Below are positions 49,178 to 57,554 of a DNA stretch of 64,000 nucleotides, piece after piece. Each line of letters starts with the position of its first letter. Position 1 is the first letter of the stretch. Source of the stretch: Pseudomonadales bacterium (GTDB lineage Bacteria > Pseudomonadota > Gammaproteobacteria > Pseudomonadales > IMCC2047). Location: positions 462,501 through 526,500 of the forward strand of contig JACKNY010000001.1 of the NCBI GenBank assembly GCA_024234615.1. Reading direction: 5' to 3'. Both the position numbers and the translations under genes were made by a program. The notes beneath the pieces were generated by a model. It was not told the origin of the DNA and did not search any database. It saw only the letters and a list, made by a program, of their open reading frames with translations.

Positions 49178-51259
49178 ATGTCAGATTCTAAAGATAAAAA
49201 CAATGACAATGAGCTGGCGGCAAGTGAGTCGCTGATTCAGCCTGCCGGTTTTACACCGGTTGATCGCAAGGCTGCCGCTAAAAAAGCTTGGATTAAACCT
49301 GTTTCCACTATTTTTGTCCTGATTCTTACGCTATTGGTGGCGATGATTTGGTATATTTTTTCCGCCCATTCCGTGAATCTTTCAATAACGCCTGCCGCTC
49401 AGACAATCAAGATTGAGGGTGGTATCAATATTAAAATGGGCGAGCGCTACTTAATGCGTTCCGGGGAATATCATCTTGAGGCTAGCGCGCCTGGATACCA
49501 AACCTTAGCGCAAGTCATTAAGGTTACCGATGCGCAAAATCAAACGTTTAGTTTTACGCTGCAAAAGCAACCCGGTTTGTTGTCTGTCGAATCCACCCCA
49601 CCTAAAGCACAGGTGCTGGTGGATGGGGAACTGATTGGTCTAACCCCCTTGGAGCAAGTGCCTGTTACGCCTGGCGAACGCCACATAGATATTCAGGCTG
49701 AACGTTATTTGCCGCAACAGCATTTACTGGTTGTTGAGGGGCTGAATGAGAAACAGTCGTTACAGGTTGAACTCACTCCTGCCTGGAGCGAATACGAATT
49801 CAGCTCGACACCGTCAGGCGCCGATGTATCGATAGATAGTGTCGTTCGTGGCCAAACACCCGTGACCTTGGAGGTATTCGCTGGCGAACACGAGGCGTCG
49901 ATTTCCCTGGCGGGCTATAAAGTATGGCGACAAAGGTTTCAGGTAGAACCAAATCAACCACAAAAAATACCGGAAGTAGTGTTGGCGAAGTTGGATGGCA
50001 TGGCACGGATAACGAGCAAGCCCAGTGAAGCCAATGTCACGGTGAACGGTGAATTTCGCGGACAAACGCCGTTGGCGCTGATGCTCCCGCCGGGAAAGGA
50101 CTATCAACTCAGCTTGTTCAAACCGGGCTATCAGGTGTCGAAGCACAGTCTCAAGGTGAGATCCAATATCGAAGAAGAATTATCTGTATCACTCAAGCCC
50201 ATTGTCGCTCAGGTCAGGGTGACAACACAGCCTGCCAACGCCAAAGTCTATGTGAATGGGCAATACTTGGGGGCTGGTAACCGGGTTTTTTCCTTGCCGA
50301 CGCAAAAGCAAAACTTAGAGGTGCGGCTTGATGGCTATGTCACTTATAAAACAACAGTGACGCCAAGGGTCGACCTGGAACAGGAAGTTAAGGCCAACCT
50401 AAAAACTATAGCGCAGGCGAAATGGGAAGCGATTAAGCCGGTCATTACGAGTCATGTCGGTGACCAGCTCAAGCTATTTCGACCGACGGCGTTTACTATG
50501 GGGGCTTCGCGCAGAGAAGGGGGGCGACGTGCTAATGAAGTCCTAACCAAGGTAAATCTAAGCCGAGCGTTTTATTTAGCCACAAAAGAAGTAAGTAACG
50601 CGCAGTACCGGCGTTATGCTCCTTCACATTCTTCCGGCAATGTGCAGGGTAATAGTTTGGATGGTGATTCGCAGCCAGCGGTAAAGGTAAGTTGGCAGGA
50701 TGCAGCACTATACTGTAATTGGTTGAGCGCACAGGATGGTTTACCGTTGGCCTATAAAGTGGAAGCGGATAAGGTGGTGGGGCTGAATGTCCAAGCTCTT
50801 GGCTATCGCCTGCCAACCGAGGCCGAATGGGCCTGGGCGGCGCGCTATAGTAAAAACGGCCTATTGAAATATCCTTGGGGTGCCGAACTGCCACCAGTTG
50901 AAAAGTCCGGTAATTATGCGGATCGCTCGGCGGCCTTTGTAATTGGGCGGATTGTGACGGAATACGATGATAATTATGCCGTTAGTGCTCCCGTTGGAAG
51001 CTTTTTGGCGAATCAAAACGGTCTCTACGATATGGGTGGCAATGTGTCGGAATGGGTCAATGATTTTTACGCTACCAAATCGACAGTCTCTGGTGTCGTA
51101 GTGACCGATCCCACCGGCCCCGAAGAGGGTAAATACTATGTGATTCGTGGCTCCAGCTGGGCGCATGGTAGCATTACTGAGTTGCGTTTATCCTATCGCG
51201 ACTATGGTGTGGAAGGGCGTAATGATCTTGGTTTTCGGATAGCGCGCAATGTTGAGTAA
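49178..51259 (+). CDS. Bitopic PEGA-repeat protein with FGE/SUMF1-like domain
   Basis: The product is 693 aa. A cytoplasmic tail of 40 residues leads to TM 43-62. About four PEGA repeats follow (near 133-200, 205-270, 276-340 and 345-410), with a fifth, weaker one at 66-130. Each has the pattern 'VxSxPxxAxVxVNGxxxGxTPL'. The C-terminal FGE-sulfatase fold (about 435-690) has VSWQDAALYCNWLS, YRLPTEAEWAWAAR, GLYDMGGNVSEWV and GFRIAR. The catalytic Cys pair of formylglycine-generating enzymes is absent: the only Cys in the protein is C513. It is therefore probably a binding module, not an enzyme. ATG 49178 is preferred over GTG 49154. Confidence 0.88.
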   Translation: MSDSKDKNNDNELAASESLIQPAGFTPVDRKAAAKKAWIKPVSTIFVLILTLLVAMIWYIFSAHSVNLSITPAAQTIKIEGGINIKMGERYLMRSGEYHLEASAPGYQTLAQVIKVTDAQNQTFSFTLQKQPGLLSVESTPPKAQVLVDGELIGLTPLEQVPVTPGERHIDIQAERYLPQQHLLVVEGLNEKQSLQVELTPAWSEYEFSSTPSGADVSIDSVVRGQTPVTLEVFAGEHEASISLAGYKVWRQRFQVEPNQPQKIPEVVLAKLDGMARITSKPSEANVTVNGEFRGQTPLALMLPPGKDYQLSLFKPGYQVSKHSLKVRSNIEEELSVSLKPIVAQVRVTTQPANAKVYVNGQYLGAGNRVFSLPTQKQNLEVRLDGYVTYKTTVTPRVDLEQEVKANLKTIAQAKWEAIKPVITSHVGDQLKLFRPTAFTMGASRREGGRRANEVLTKVNLSRAFYLATKEVSNAQYRRYAPSHSSGNVQGNSLDGDSQPAVKVSWQDAALYCNWLSAQDGLPLAYKVEADKVVGLNVQALGYRLPTEAEWAWAARYSKNGLLKYPWGAELPPVEKSGNYADRSAAFVIGRIVTEYDDNYAVSAPVGSFLANQNGLYDMGGNVSEWVNDFYATKSTVSGVVVTDPTGPEEGKYYVIRGSSWAHGSITELRLSYRDYGVEGRNDLGFRIARNVE

Positions 51260-51265
51260 GTTGAG

Positions 51266-51508
51266 ATGAATCGCCTACAATGGCTCGGCGTTCTGGTTGG
51301 CACCATTTGGATGACGGCCGTTATTGCTGAAGAAAGTGAAAGTAAGTCGGCCGTGATCAATGCGGAGCAGCAACCCGAAAATAAATCGCCGACAGCAACG
51401 ACTGCTGAGCGCACTGAAAAAGAGAAAAACAAAGAAACGCCCGACACCTTTATTCCGACTGAAGACATATCGGAAGACTTGTCGGTTTCATACCCTGTTG
51501 ATATTTAG
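51266..51508 (+). CDS. Small exported acidic protein
   Basis: The product is 80 aa. A signal peptide (about 1-21, ending VIAEE) is followed by a mature part that is short, polar, rich in Glu/Lys/Thr/Ser and probably disordered. It starts 6 bp after the PEGA/FGE gene and stops 8 bp before the channel gene, so it is a genuine operon member. No family is recognised. Confidence 0.65.
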   Translation: MNRLQWLGVLVGTIWMTAVIAEESESKSAVINAEQQPENKSPTATTAERTEKEKNKETPDTFIPTEDISEDLSVSYPVDI

Positions 51509-51516
51509 GATATTTG

Positions 51517-52314
51517 ATGAAAAGTAAACTTTCGTCTGAGTTTATGTATCAAGTGGTTGCCTTGTTTCTCGCGGTTATTATCGTGCATGCAATCTATGTG
51601 GGCGTGGTGCGGCCAAACGCCGACGCTATCTTGGAACAGCAATTGGCGTTGCAGGCGGCGGGGGAAAATTTTGTGCCCTCGCGTTCGCTCTATGTGATTT
51701 TAAAGGACTATGAGCAGGAATCTTGTTTTATCCTGATGTTTTGGGCGATGGCGATCATGGGGTTTAAAGCGCGTCAGTCATTACGGGAGAGTAGGCTCTT
51801 AGATCAGCAGCTGATCCAGGTTTCCGAAGGTATGAATATTTTACCGGAGGATGCCCGTGAATATTTGCGGCCAATTCAGGCGCTGCCGACTGAGCAGCGA
51901 GAATTTCTGCTGGCCAGACTACTGCTGACAGCATTGCAACGTTTCAGCTCAACACGCAACATCCAAAACGTATCCTCGTCGATCAAAGAAATCTGTGAAA
52001 ATGAGTCGGATCGGCTGGACTCGGAGCTGTCGATGATTCGCTATATCGCCTGGGCGATTCCTTCAATCGGCTTTATCGGCACCGTGCGTGGCATTGGTGA
52101 AGCGCTTGGCCAGGCTCATCTCGCTGTGGAGGGTGATATTGCGGGAGTAACCGCTAGCCTGGGAGTTGCTTTTAACTCGACTTTTGTGGCGCTGGTGATC
52201 AGTATCATCATTATGTTTTTATTGCATCAGGTACAGTTGTTGCAAGAGCGGCTGGTGCTGGATAATCAAAAATACTGCGATAATAATTTAATGCGTTATC
52301 TGCAAGTTCGATGA
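51517..52314 (+). CDS. MotA/TolQ/ExbB-type proton channel protein
   Basis: The product is 265 aa. TM1 is about 11-31 and TM2 about 69-84. A large cytoplasmic helical domain follows. The conserved core then has IPSIGFIGTVRGIGEAL (181-197) in TM3 and SLGVAFNSTFVALVISII (214-231) in TM4, as in ExbB/TolQ/MotA. These form a pentamer around the helices of an ExbD/TolR/MotB partner and use the proton gradient. AGGA precedes ATG 51517. No ExbD or TolR of normal type is adjacent. The two VWA proteins downstream carry ExbD-like helices instead. Confidence 0.92.
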   Translation: MKSKLSSEFMYQVVALFLAVIIVHAIYVGVVRPNADAILEQQLALQAAGENFVPSRSLYVILKDYEQESCFILMFWAMAIMGFKARQSLRESRLLDQQLIQVSEGMNILPEDAREYLRPIQALPTEQREFLLARLLLTALQRFSSTRNIQNVSSSIKEICENESDRLDSELSMIRYIAWAIPSIGFIGTVRGIGEALGQAHLAVEGDIAGVTASLGVAFNSTFVALVISIIIMFLLHQVQLLQERLVLDNQKYCDNNLMRYLQVR

Positions 52315-52324
52315 GAGCCGAGCT

Positions 52325-53656
52325 ATGGTGACCTATGTTATTGAACTGTCAGATGCGGATATCAAAGTGGCTACTGCGGGTGAGATTGTGCTACACAGCC
52401 CCGGTTATGCCCTGGTCAAAGATACCCAGATAGAGGTTGGTGAAGCAGCCTATAATCAAGCACGCCTGCACCCTCGGCGCGCTCATAATCAGTTCTGGCA
52501 TCGCCTTAGTTTAGACCCGCTCACGCATCCGACGCCCTATTATCGCCATCATGCGGATCTCGTGCACGCCCATTTGAAACATATTGCTGAACAGCTCGAA
52601 GACTCGGCGGAAGCGGTGTTTGCCGTGCCGGGCAGCTATTCGAAAGAGCAATTGTCTTTGTTGTTGGGTGTCGTGCAAGAAAGCCCTTTAACCGCTGTCG
52701 GCCTAGTCGATATGGCGGCGGCGGTTGCGTCGGTTTATCCACTGCATCAGACAGCCTTTTACCTCGACATTTTTTTGCATGAAGCGGTGGTTAGTCGTTT
52801 GGATGTGGGTGATCAGATTAACCGCAGTAAAGTAATACCGGTAAAGGGAGTGGGGCTGGCGAAACTCTATGATCGCTGGGTTCAGCTCGTCGCGGATGTC
52901 TTTATTGAACAGTGTCGCTTCGATCCACTGCACAGTGCTGTGACGGAGCAAGCGCTTTATCGCAAGCTGCCGCTTTGGTTGGCAGCTATCGAGCAGGAAC
53001 AGGAAGTGTTGTTGGAAATTGAGTCCGGCGCGAATCGGTTTCAAGCGCGCTTATTGCCGACGCAGGTGGTTGAGCGAGCGAATGTCTATTATCAGCAATT
53101 AACCGCTGCTTTAGCTGAATTTAATGTCAATGGATCGCTTCTTATCAGTGAGCGCCTGGCGCAATTGCCAGGGATTAAAACGCTTTTCCCAACTGCACAG
53201 GTGGTCAGCGCACAGGCTTTTTGCCAGGGTTGCGAACAAAATATGACATCAATTCGCCGTGTCGGCGAACCGCTGAGCTTTGTCACGGCTTTACCCTCGC
53301 ATCACATTTCGGTAGCGAATGCGACTCAACCTGCTGTGGCAGTGATTAAGAATCAAAAGGATGCAGCCGCGACACATATTCTAGCTGGTCATATGGCCTA
53401 TTCGCTTAGCCAGGAATTGTGGGTTGGCTATTCGACAGATCAACAGATTGTGGTGGCCTCTGATCGAGCGCAACTGGCGACCGTTATCTGCTCTCTAATT
53501 TGGCAGGGTAAAAATCTATTTTTAAATAGGTTGGTAACGGATGTTCCACTCAAGGTGAATGAGTCGGCAGTGGCGCAAAGGTCTGAATTGCGGGCAGGCG
53601 ATGAGCTGTTGGTAGGTGACCAAGCCTATAGGCTATCCCTGATCAGAGTTGTCTAA
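52325..53656 (+). CDS. Degenerate actin/Hsp70-fold cytoplasmic protein
   Basis: The product is 443 aa with no signal or transmembrane segment. The N-terminal half follows the Hsp70 order. VGEAAYNQARLHPRRA resembles the DnaK VGxxAxxQ...P stretch, VFAVPGSYSKEQLSLLLGV resembles VITVPAYFxxxQ, and GLVDMAAAVAS corresponds to INEPTAAALA. The phosphate loops that should be Gly-rich are not (ELSDADIKVA; FYLDIFLHEA), so ATP binding is doubtful. The last 30 residues form a small beta unit. It starts 10 bp after the channel gene and is the only plainly cytoplasmic member of the cluster. The assignment is by pattern only. Confidence 0.65.
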   Translation: MVTYVIELSDADIKVATAGEIVLHSPGYALVKDTQIEVGEAAYNQARLHPRRAHNQFWHRLSLDPLTHPTPYYRHHADLVHAHLKHIAEQLEDSAEAVFAVPGSYSKEQLSLLLGVVQESPLTAVGLVDMAAAVASVYPLHQTAFYLDIFLHEAVVSRLDVGDQINRSKVIPVKGVGLAKLYDRWVQLVADVFIEQCRFDPLHSAVTEQALYRKLPLWLAAIEQEQEVLLEIESGANRFQARLLPTQVVERANVYYQQLTAALAEFNVNGSLLISERLAQLPGIKTLFPTAQVVSAQAFCQGCEQNMTSIRRVGEPLSFVTALPSHHISVANATQPAVAVIKNQKDAAATHILAGHMAYSLSQELWVGYSTDQQIVVASDRAQLATVICSLIWQGKNLFLNRLVTDVPLKVNESAVAQRSELRAGDELLVGDQAYRLSLIRVV

Positions 53657-53667
53657 GCGGCGCACTC

Positions 53668-54756
53668 ATGGCCCGTAAACGCTCCTTTAGCACTTTCAAT
53701 CTTTCCTTTCTGGATATCATGTCCTGTGGATTTGGTGCGGTCGTGCTGATATTTTTGATGATTGATCACGCCGCCAATGTCCACTCACAGCAGGTTAATG
53801 AAGTGCAGCTCGCGGAAGTAAAGCTATTGGAGGAGGAGGTGCTCGAAGGTAAAAACAACTTGGTTAGAGTGCGCAATACCATCGCTGAAACTGATCAACA
53901 AATGGCGGAAGCCCAAGGATTGGCGAACCGAATTATTAAAGAAGTGGAGGAAAGTCGATTAGAGTTAGCCTTTTTCAGTAAGGACACGCTGGCGCAAAAG
54001 GAACACCTGAATCAGCTTAAATCTGACCTGCAATCCCTGGAAGAAGAAAAAAAACGCTTACAAGCCGAAGGTGAAAAGAAAAAAGGCGAGAAAATACGCC
54101 AGGTCATCGGTGATGGGGACCGTCAATACCTTACCGGATTAAAACTCGGGGGTAACCGTACTTTGGTCTTGCTGGATGCGTCCGCCAGCATGCTGGATCA
54201 CAGTATCGTGAACATTATTCGGCGGCGCAATATGTCTGACCAGGTAAAATTGAACTCCCCCAAATGGCAGCGCGCCTTAGAAACGGTAAATTGGCTCACC
54301 AGCCAGTTCCCGGTCGCCAGCTGGTACCAAATCTACACCTTCAATACTGGCGTTAAGGCAGCTATTCCGGGTAGTGAAGGAGAGTGGTTAGAAATTAAAG
54401 ATATAAAAAAGCTTGAGACGGCGGTTAGTTCTTTACGTAAGTTAGTACCTGAGCAGGGCACCAGTTTGGAAAATCTATTTTTATCTGTGGGTCAATTAGC
54501 GCCCCTGCCGGACAATATAATACTGATTACTGATGGCTTGCCGACACAGGGCCGTAAACTGCGCACGAGTGGGAATGTGTCCGGAAAAGAGCGGGCTAAA
54601 TTATTTAAAGGGGCAATTGATGAACTGCCCAAAGGAATTCCGGTTAATGTGATTCTCATGCCGCTCGAAGGTGATCCGATGGCAGCCTCACATTTTTGGA
54701 AACTGGCGATGGAAACTGGTGGTTCTTTTCTCAGTCCTTCGAGTGACTGGCCATGA
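53668..54756 (+). CDS. VWA protein 1 with ExbD-like N-terminal helix
   Basis: The product is 362 aa. The N-terminus NLSFLDIMSCGFGAVV (residues 11-26) begins a transmembrane helix (to about 32) with one acidic residue, Asp16. This resembles the ExbD/TolR P-x-x-D helix. A long coiled coil follows (about 42-145). A von Willebrand A domain then starts at TLVLLDASASM, with the MIDAS DxSxS at 170-174 intact and later ILITDGLPT. The VWA domain should be periplasmic. It overlaps the next gene by 4 bp. Confidence 0.88.
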   Translation: MARKRSFSTFNLSFLDIMSCGFGAVVLIFLMIDHAANVHSQQVNEVQLAEVKLLEEEVLEGKNNLVRVRNTIAETDQQMAEAQGLANRIIKEVEESRLELAFFSKDTLAQKEHLNQLKSDLQSLEEEKKRLQAEGEKKKGEKIRQVIGDGDRQYLTGLKLGGNRTLVLLDASASMLDHSIVNIIRRRNMSDQVKLNSPKWQRALETVNWLTSQFPVASWYQIYTFNTGVKAAIPGSEGEWLEIKDIKKLETAVSSLRKLVPEQGTSLENLFLSVGQLAPLPDNIILITDGLPTQGRKLRTSGNVSGKERAKLFKGAIDELPKGIPVNVILMPLEGDPMAASHFWKLAMETGGSFLSPSSDWP

Positions 54757-55754
54757 TGCGCAATCGCCGCCGCGAAACAGAAACCGTCAGCATTTCATTT
54801 TTAGATGTAATTTGCTGTGGTTTTGGCGCCATTATTCTGCTCTTGATGATCACTAAAATTGTCGAGCCCATCGTGCTTGAGCGTTCTACCGTTAATCTCG
54901 AAGGAGTCGTGGCGGATCTACAGGCCAAGCTCTTTGAAATTCGTGGCGAAACCAAGGTTTTTAATCGTGACTTAACCGTTAAAAATGAACAGCTATCGCT
55001 GTTGCGCGACAAAGTGGCGCGGCTGCGGGGCGATCTTTCCAGTATCAAAGCGCAGTATGCCGCGTCAAAGCAGGAGGCCAGCGTCAACAATAAAGTACTG
55101 GGCGAATTGGAGTTGGCGCGCCAAAAACTGACAGAAGAAATGCGCCGCTTGCTCGGCCAGGGTTTCGCCCGCAAAGGCGATTTGATAGGCGGTATTCCGG
55201 TGGATAGTGAATATATTATCTTCGTTATTGATACTTCCGGCAGTATGTTTAACTACGCCTGGGACAAGGTTCAGGAGCAGCTGGTCGCTACTCTTAATAT
55301 TTATCCGGAAGTCAAAGGCATTCAAGTAATGAACGACATGGGCGACTACATGTTTTCACGTTACCGAGGGCAATGGATACCCGATAGCCCCGGACGGCGG
55401 AAAGCAATCATTCAGCGCCTGCGGACTTGGAATCCTTTCAGTAATAGCAGCCCAGTGGAAGGCATCACCCAGGCGATTCGGTCATTTTATTCCGAGGATA
55501 AAAAAATCAGTATTTATGTGTTCGGCGATGAATTCACCGGCAAATCGATCGAAAATGTTATAGATATCGTTGATCGTATCAATCGAGAAAATGAAAAGGG
55601 AACGAGGATGGTAAGGATTCATGCCATTGGCTTTCCGGTTCAGTTTGCCCGGCAGGAGAGCTTTCAATCCACGGGCATCCGATTTGCCACCCTCATGCGA
55701 GAACTGACCTATCGTAATGGTGGGACTTTTGTGGGGTTGAGGGATTATCGGTAA
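54753..55754 (+). CDS. VWA protein 2 with ExbD-like N-terminal helix
   Basis: The product is 333 aa, a paralogue in layout of the upstream gene. A basic N-terminus is followed by SISFLDVICCGFGAIIL (13-29), a transmembrane helix with Asp18, then a coiled coil (about 45-137). The VWA domain starts at IIFVIDTSGSM with MIDAS D160-x-S162-x-S164. The ATG overlaps the upstream stop (ATGA), so translation is coupled and 1:1 production is likely. The two VWA domains differ in sequence, which suggests a heteromer. Confidence 0.88.
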   Translation: MMRNRRRETETVSISFLDVICCGFGAIILLLMITKIVEPIVLERSTVNLEGVVADLQAKLFEIRGETKVFNRDLTVKNEQLSLLRDKVARLRGDLSSIKAQYAASKQEASVNNKVLGELELARQKLTEEMRRLLGQGFARKGDLIGGIPVDSEYIIFVIDTSGSMFNYAWDKVQEQLVATLNIYPEVKGIQVMNDMGDYMFSRYRGQWIPDSPGRRKAIIQRLRTWNPFSNSSPVEGITQAIRSFYSEDKKISIYVFGDEFTGKSIENVIDIVDRINRENEKGTRMVRIHAIGFPVQFARQESFQSTGIRFATLMRELTYRNGGTFVGLRDYR

Positions 55755-56118
55755 ATAACGATGGCCAAAGGGTAAGGTTTGGGCATCTGATTTGGCTCCC
55801 CGTCATCGCCTCGACAGATATTAACGGTCATGTGCTCTGCCGAGAGGGCTATAAGACAACAAAAAGCAAGACCTGACACCCATCTCCAGGTGTCTGATAG
55901 ATTAGCTTTTCAACCATCATTGCAAGGCAAAAAGAGGGGGCGCTAGAAGGTGGAGGTTAAAATTAATCTAGATATATTGATTTAGAAATGCCGCTACGAA
56001 ACGGCAGAATGAGCTAATGATCGTTTCAAAGATAAGCTAGAAGTACTATAGTAATTAAGGAGGAGTTGGCCAGTCCTTACTTCCCGGAACCAGTAAGCAA
56101 ATAAGAGTCTAACCAACT
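55755..56118. other. 364-bp non-coding stretch inside the envelope cluster
   Basis: It shows no credible coding frame. It holds a 6-bp hairpin GACACC/GGTGTC (55875-55894) with no T-run, so it is not a clear terminator. The two following lipoprotein genes may have their own promoter here, but I cannot assign one. Confidence 0.5.
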
Positions 56119-56790
56119 ATGTCTCGAATACATGCGTCTCGACTACTAGCGTGGCTTTTTATTCTGATATTAAGCGGATGCGGAGGCGCCAATGTGGTGG
56201 TGGAAAGTGATTTTCCTGAACCACTGGTTGAGCCGCTACCCCTGCACATGGGGATTTATTACTCTAAAGAGTTCCGCGAGTTTAGCCATGAAGAGAAAGC
56301 AGACAAAAAATCCCCTGAACATAGAATTACTACCGGCCCTACCCAGGTAAAACTTTTTAATCGCTTGTTTAAAAAGTTTTTTGTGCGCACAACTGAGTTA
56401 GCGAGCTTGCCGACAGCGGATAAACCCTTACAGCTCAACGCGGTACTCGCCCCAGAGGTTGAAGAGCTTCAATTTACGGTTCCCCGTGACACCAAAAGAG
56501 AGGTGTTTGAGGTGTGGGTCAAGTACAAAGTAAAACTCTATTCCCCTAGCGGCGCCCTAATATTAGACTGGTCGATACCGGCTTATGGTAAAACACCCAC
56601 AGCTTTCATGAAGTCACGGGATAAAGCCTTGGAGCAGGCTGCAATTGTCGCCTTGCGTGATGCAGGGGCGTATTTCACGATTAGCTTTAGCCGCTTACCC
56701 AAACTACAGAACTGGCTTGATACGCAGATTGTGAAGCCGGAACAAACGACGTCAGATGAGGCGATGGCGGTGGGGATAAGGGTGCAGTGA
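56119..56790 (+). CDS. Lipoprotein following the VWA genes
   Basis: The product is 223 aa with lipobox LSGC-G at about residue 21. The mature protein is a compact alpha/beta domain. One strand pattern (LHMGIYYSKEFREF, then QVKLFNRLFKKFFVRTTELAS and FEVWVKYKVKLYSPSGALILDW) recalls small outer-membrane assembly lipoproteins, but no family is certain. The next gene starts 9 bp downstream. It lies on the strand of the VWA cluster. Confidence 0.75.
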   Translation: MSRIHASRLLAWLFILILSGCGGANVVVESDFPEPLVEPLPLHMGIYYSKEFREFSHEEKADKKSPEHRITTGPTQVKLFNRLFKKFFVRTTELASLPTADKPLQLNAVLAPEVEELQFTVPRDTKREVFEVWVKYKVKLYSPSGALILDWSIPAYGKTPTAFMKSRDKALEQAAIVALRDAGAYFTISFSRLPKLQNWLDTQIVKPEQTTSDEAMAVGIRVQ

Positions 56791-56799
56791 GGCAAGGTT

Positions 56800-57495
56800 A
56801 TGAGGCAATTATCTTATAGGCGCAAAATAAGGTGTAGCTACTCCTTTATGAAGGTTATATCGATGGCTGCTGCTATTCTATTGCTGGTCGTTGGGTGCAC
56901 CACGACCAACATTGATGAAACCCGGCAGGGCTATACCGGTATCGAAGATCATGAATCGGTAGTGGTGTTGGGACGCCGCCACAAAGGCGACTATGACACT
57001 GAAATTGATTTTATCCAGTGTGTCGGTAGTTCATTGGAAGGGAAGTCGAGCTTGGATGTGGTGCCTGAACAGGAATTCACCGACCGCCTCTACCCCTGGT
57101 TTGAACCACGCACTGCCCCGGTACGTATTGATGGGCTGCACAATTTGCTTCAGCAAAAGAACATTTCTCAACGTATTTTTGATATGGGAATTCGTTATAT
57201 TATTTGGGTCGATGGTTCGACAGAAACCACTGGCTCGGCGGGTTCTATTGCTTGTTCAATAGGTCCGGGTGGCGCGGGCTGTCTGGGTTTTGGCACTTGG
57301 GATAATGAATCACTTTACGAAGCAGCAATCTGGGATTTTGAGAATATGACCACGGTGGGCAAAATTAAGGCGGATGCGAAGGGCACCTCTTATATGCCGG
57401 CGATCGTGGTGCCTATTCCATTACTGGCGCGAGTAAAGGCAAATGCCTGCAAGGGATTGAGTGATCAGCTCAGGAGTTTTTTGATTTCTGAGTAG
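56800..57495 (+). CDS. Second terminal lipoprotein
   Basis: The product is 231 aa. A basic n-region (about 20 residues) precedes a hydrophobic helix and lipobox LVVGC-T (Cys at about 33). If translation starts at ATG 56848, the n-region is of normal length. The mature part has HESVVVLGRRHKGDYDTEIDFIQCVG, a Gly/Ser/Cys-rich turn (GSIACSIGPGGAGCLGFG) and an ordered C-terminus. GAGG and AAGG lie before ATG 56800. The function is unknown. It is the last gene of the run. Confidence 0.72.
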   Translation: MRQLSYRRKIRCSYSFMKVISMAAAILLLVVGCTTTNIDETRQGYTGIEDHESVVVLGRRHKGDYDTEIDFIQCVGSSLEGKSSLDVVPEQEFTDRLYPWFEPRTAPVRIDGLHNLLQQKNISQRIFDMGIRYIIWVDGSTETTGSAGSIACSIGPGGAGCLGFGTWDNESLYEAAIWDFENMTTVGKIKADAKGTSYMPAIVVPIPLLARVKANACKGLSDQLRSFLISE

Positions 57496-57510
57496 ATGAG
57501 CGCTCTCTAG

Positions 57511-57530
57511 CCCTCTCCCATAGGAGAGGG
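57511..57530. repeat. Perfect 8-bp GC-rich hairpin (REP-like)
   Basis: CCCTCTCC-CATA-GGAGAGGG sits in the convergent gap between the last lipoprotein and ppa. No T-run follows on either strand. CCCTCTCCC/GGGAGAGGG hairpins are common dispersed intergenic repeats in gammaproteobacteria. It could limit read-through or protect mRNA ends. Confidence 0.5.
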
Positions 57531-57554
57531 GGTAACCATGTGCGAGATAACTGC

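Noticed and set aside
49178..51259. Formylglycine-generating enzyme for sulfatase activation
   Set aside because: The catalytic cysteines are missing and there is no sulfatase in the window.
51517..55754. Zorya-type phage defence (MotA-like plus OmpA-like proteins)
   Set aside because: There is no OmpA/peptidoglycan-binding domain, helicase or nuclease. The neighbours are lipoproteins and periplasmic scaffolds, and no mobile element is near.
57511..57530. Intrinsic terminator in the lipoprotein/ppa gap
   Set aside because: The stem is perfect but no T-run follows on either strand. It is listed as a repeat-like hairpin instead.
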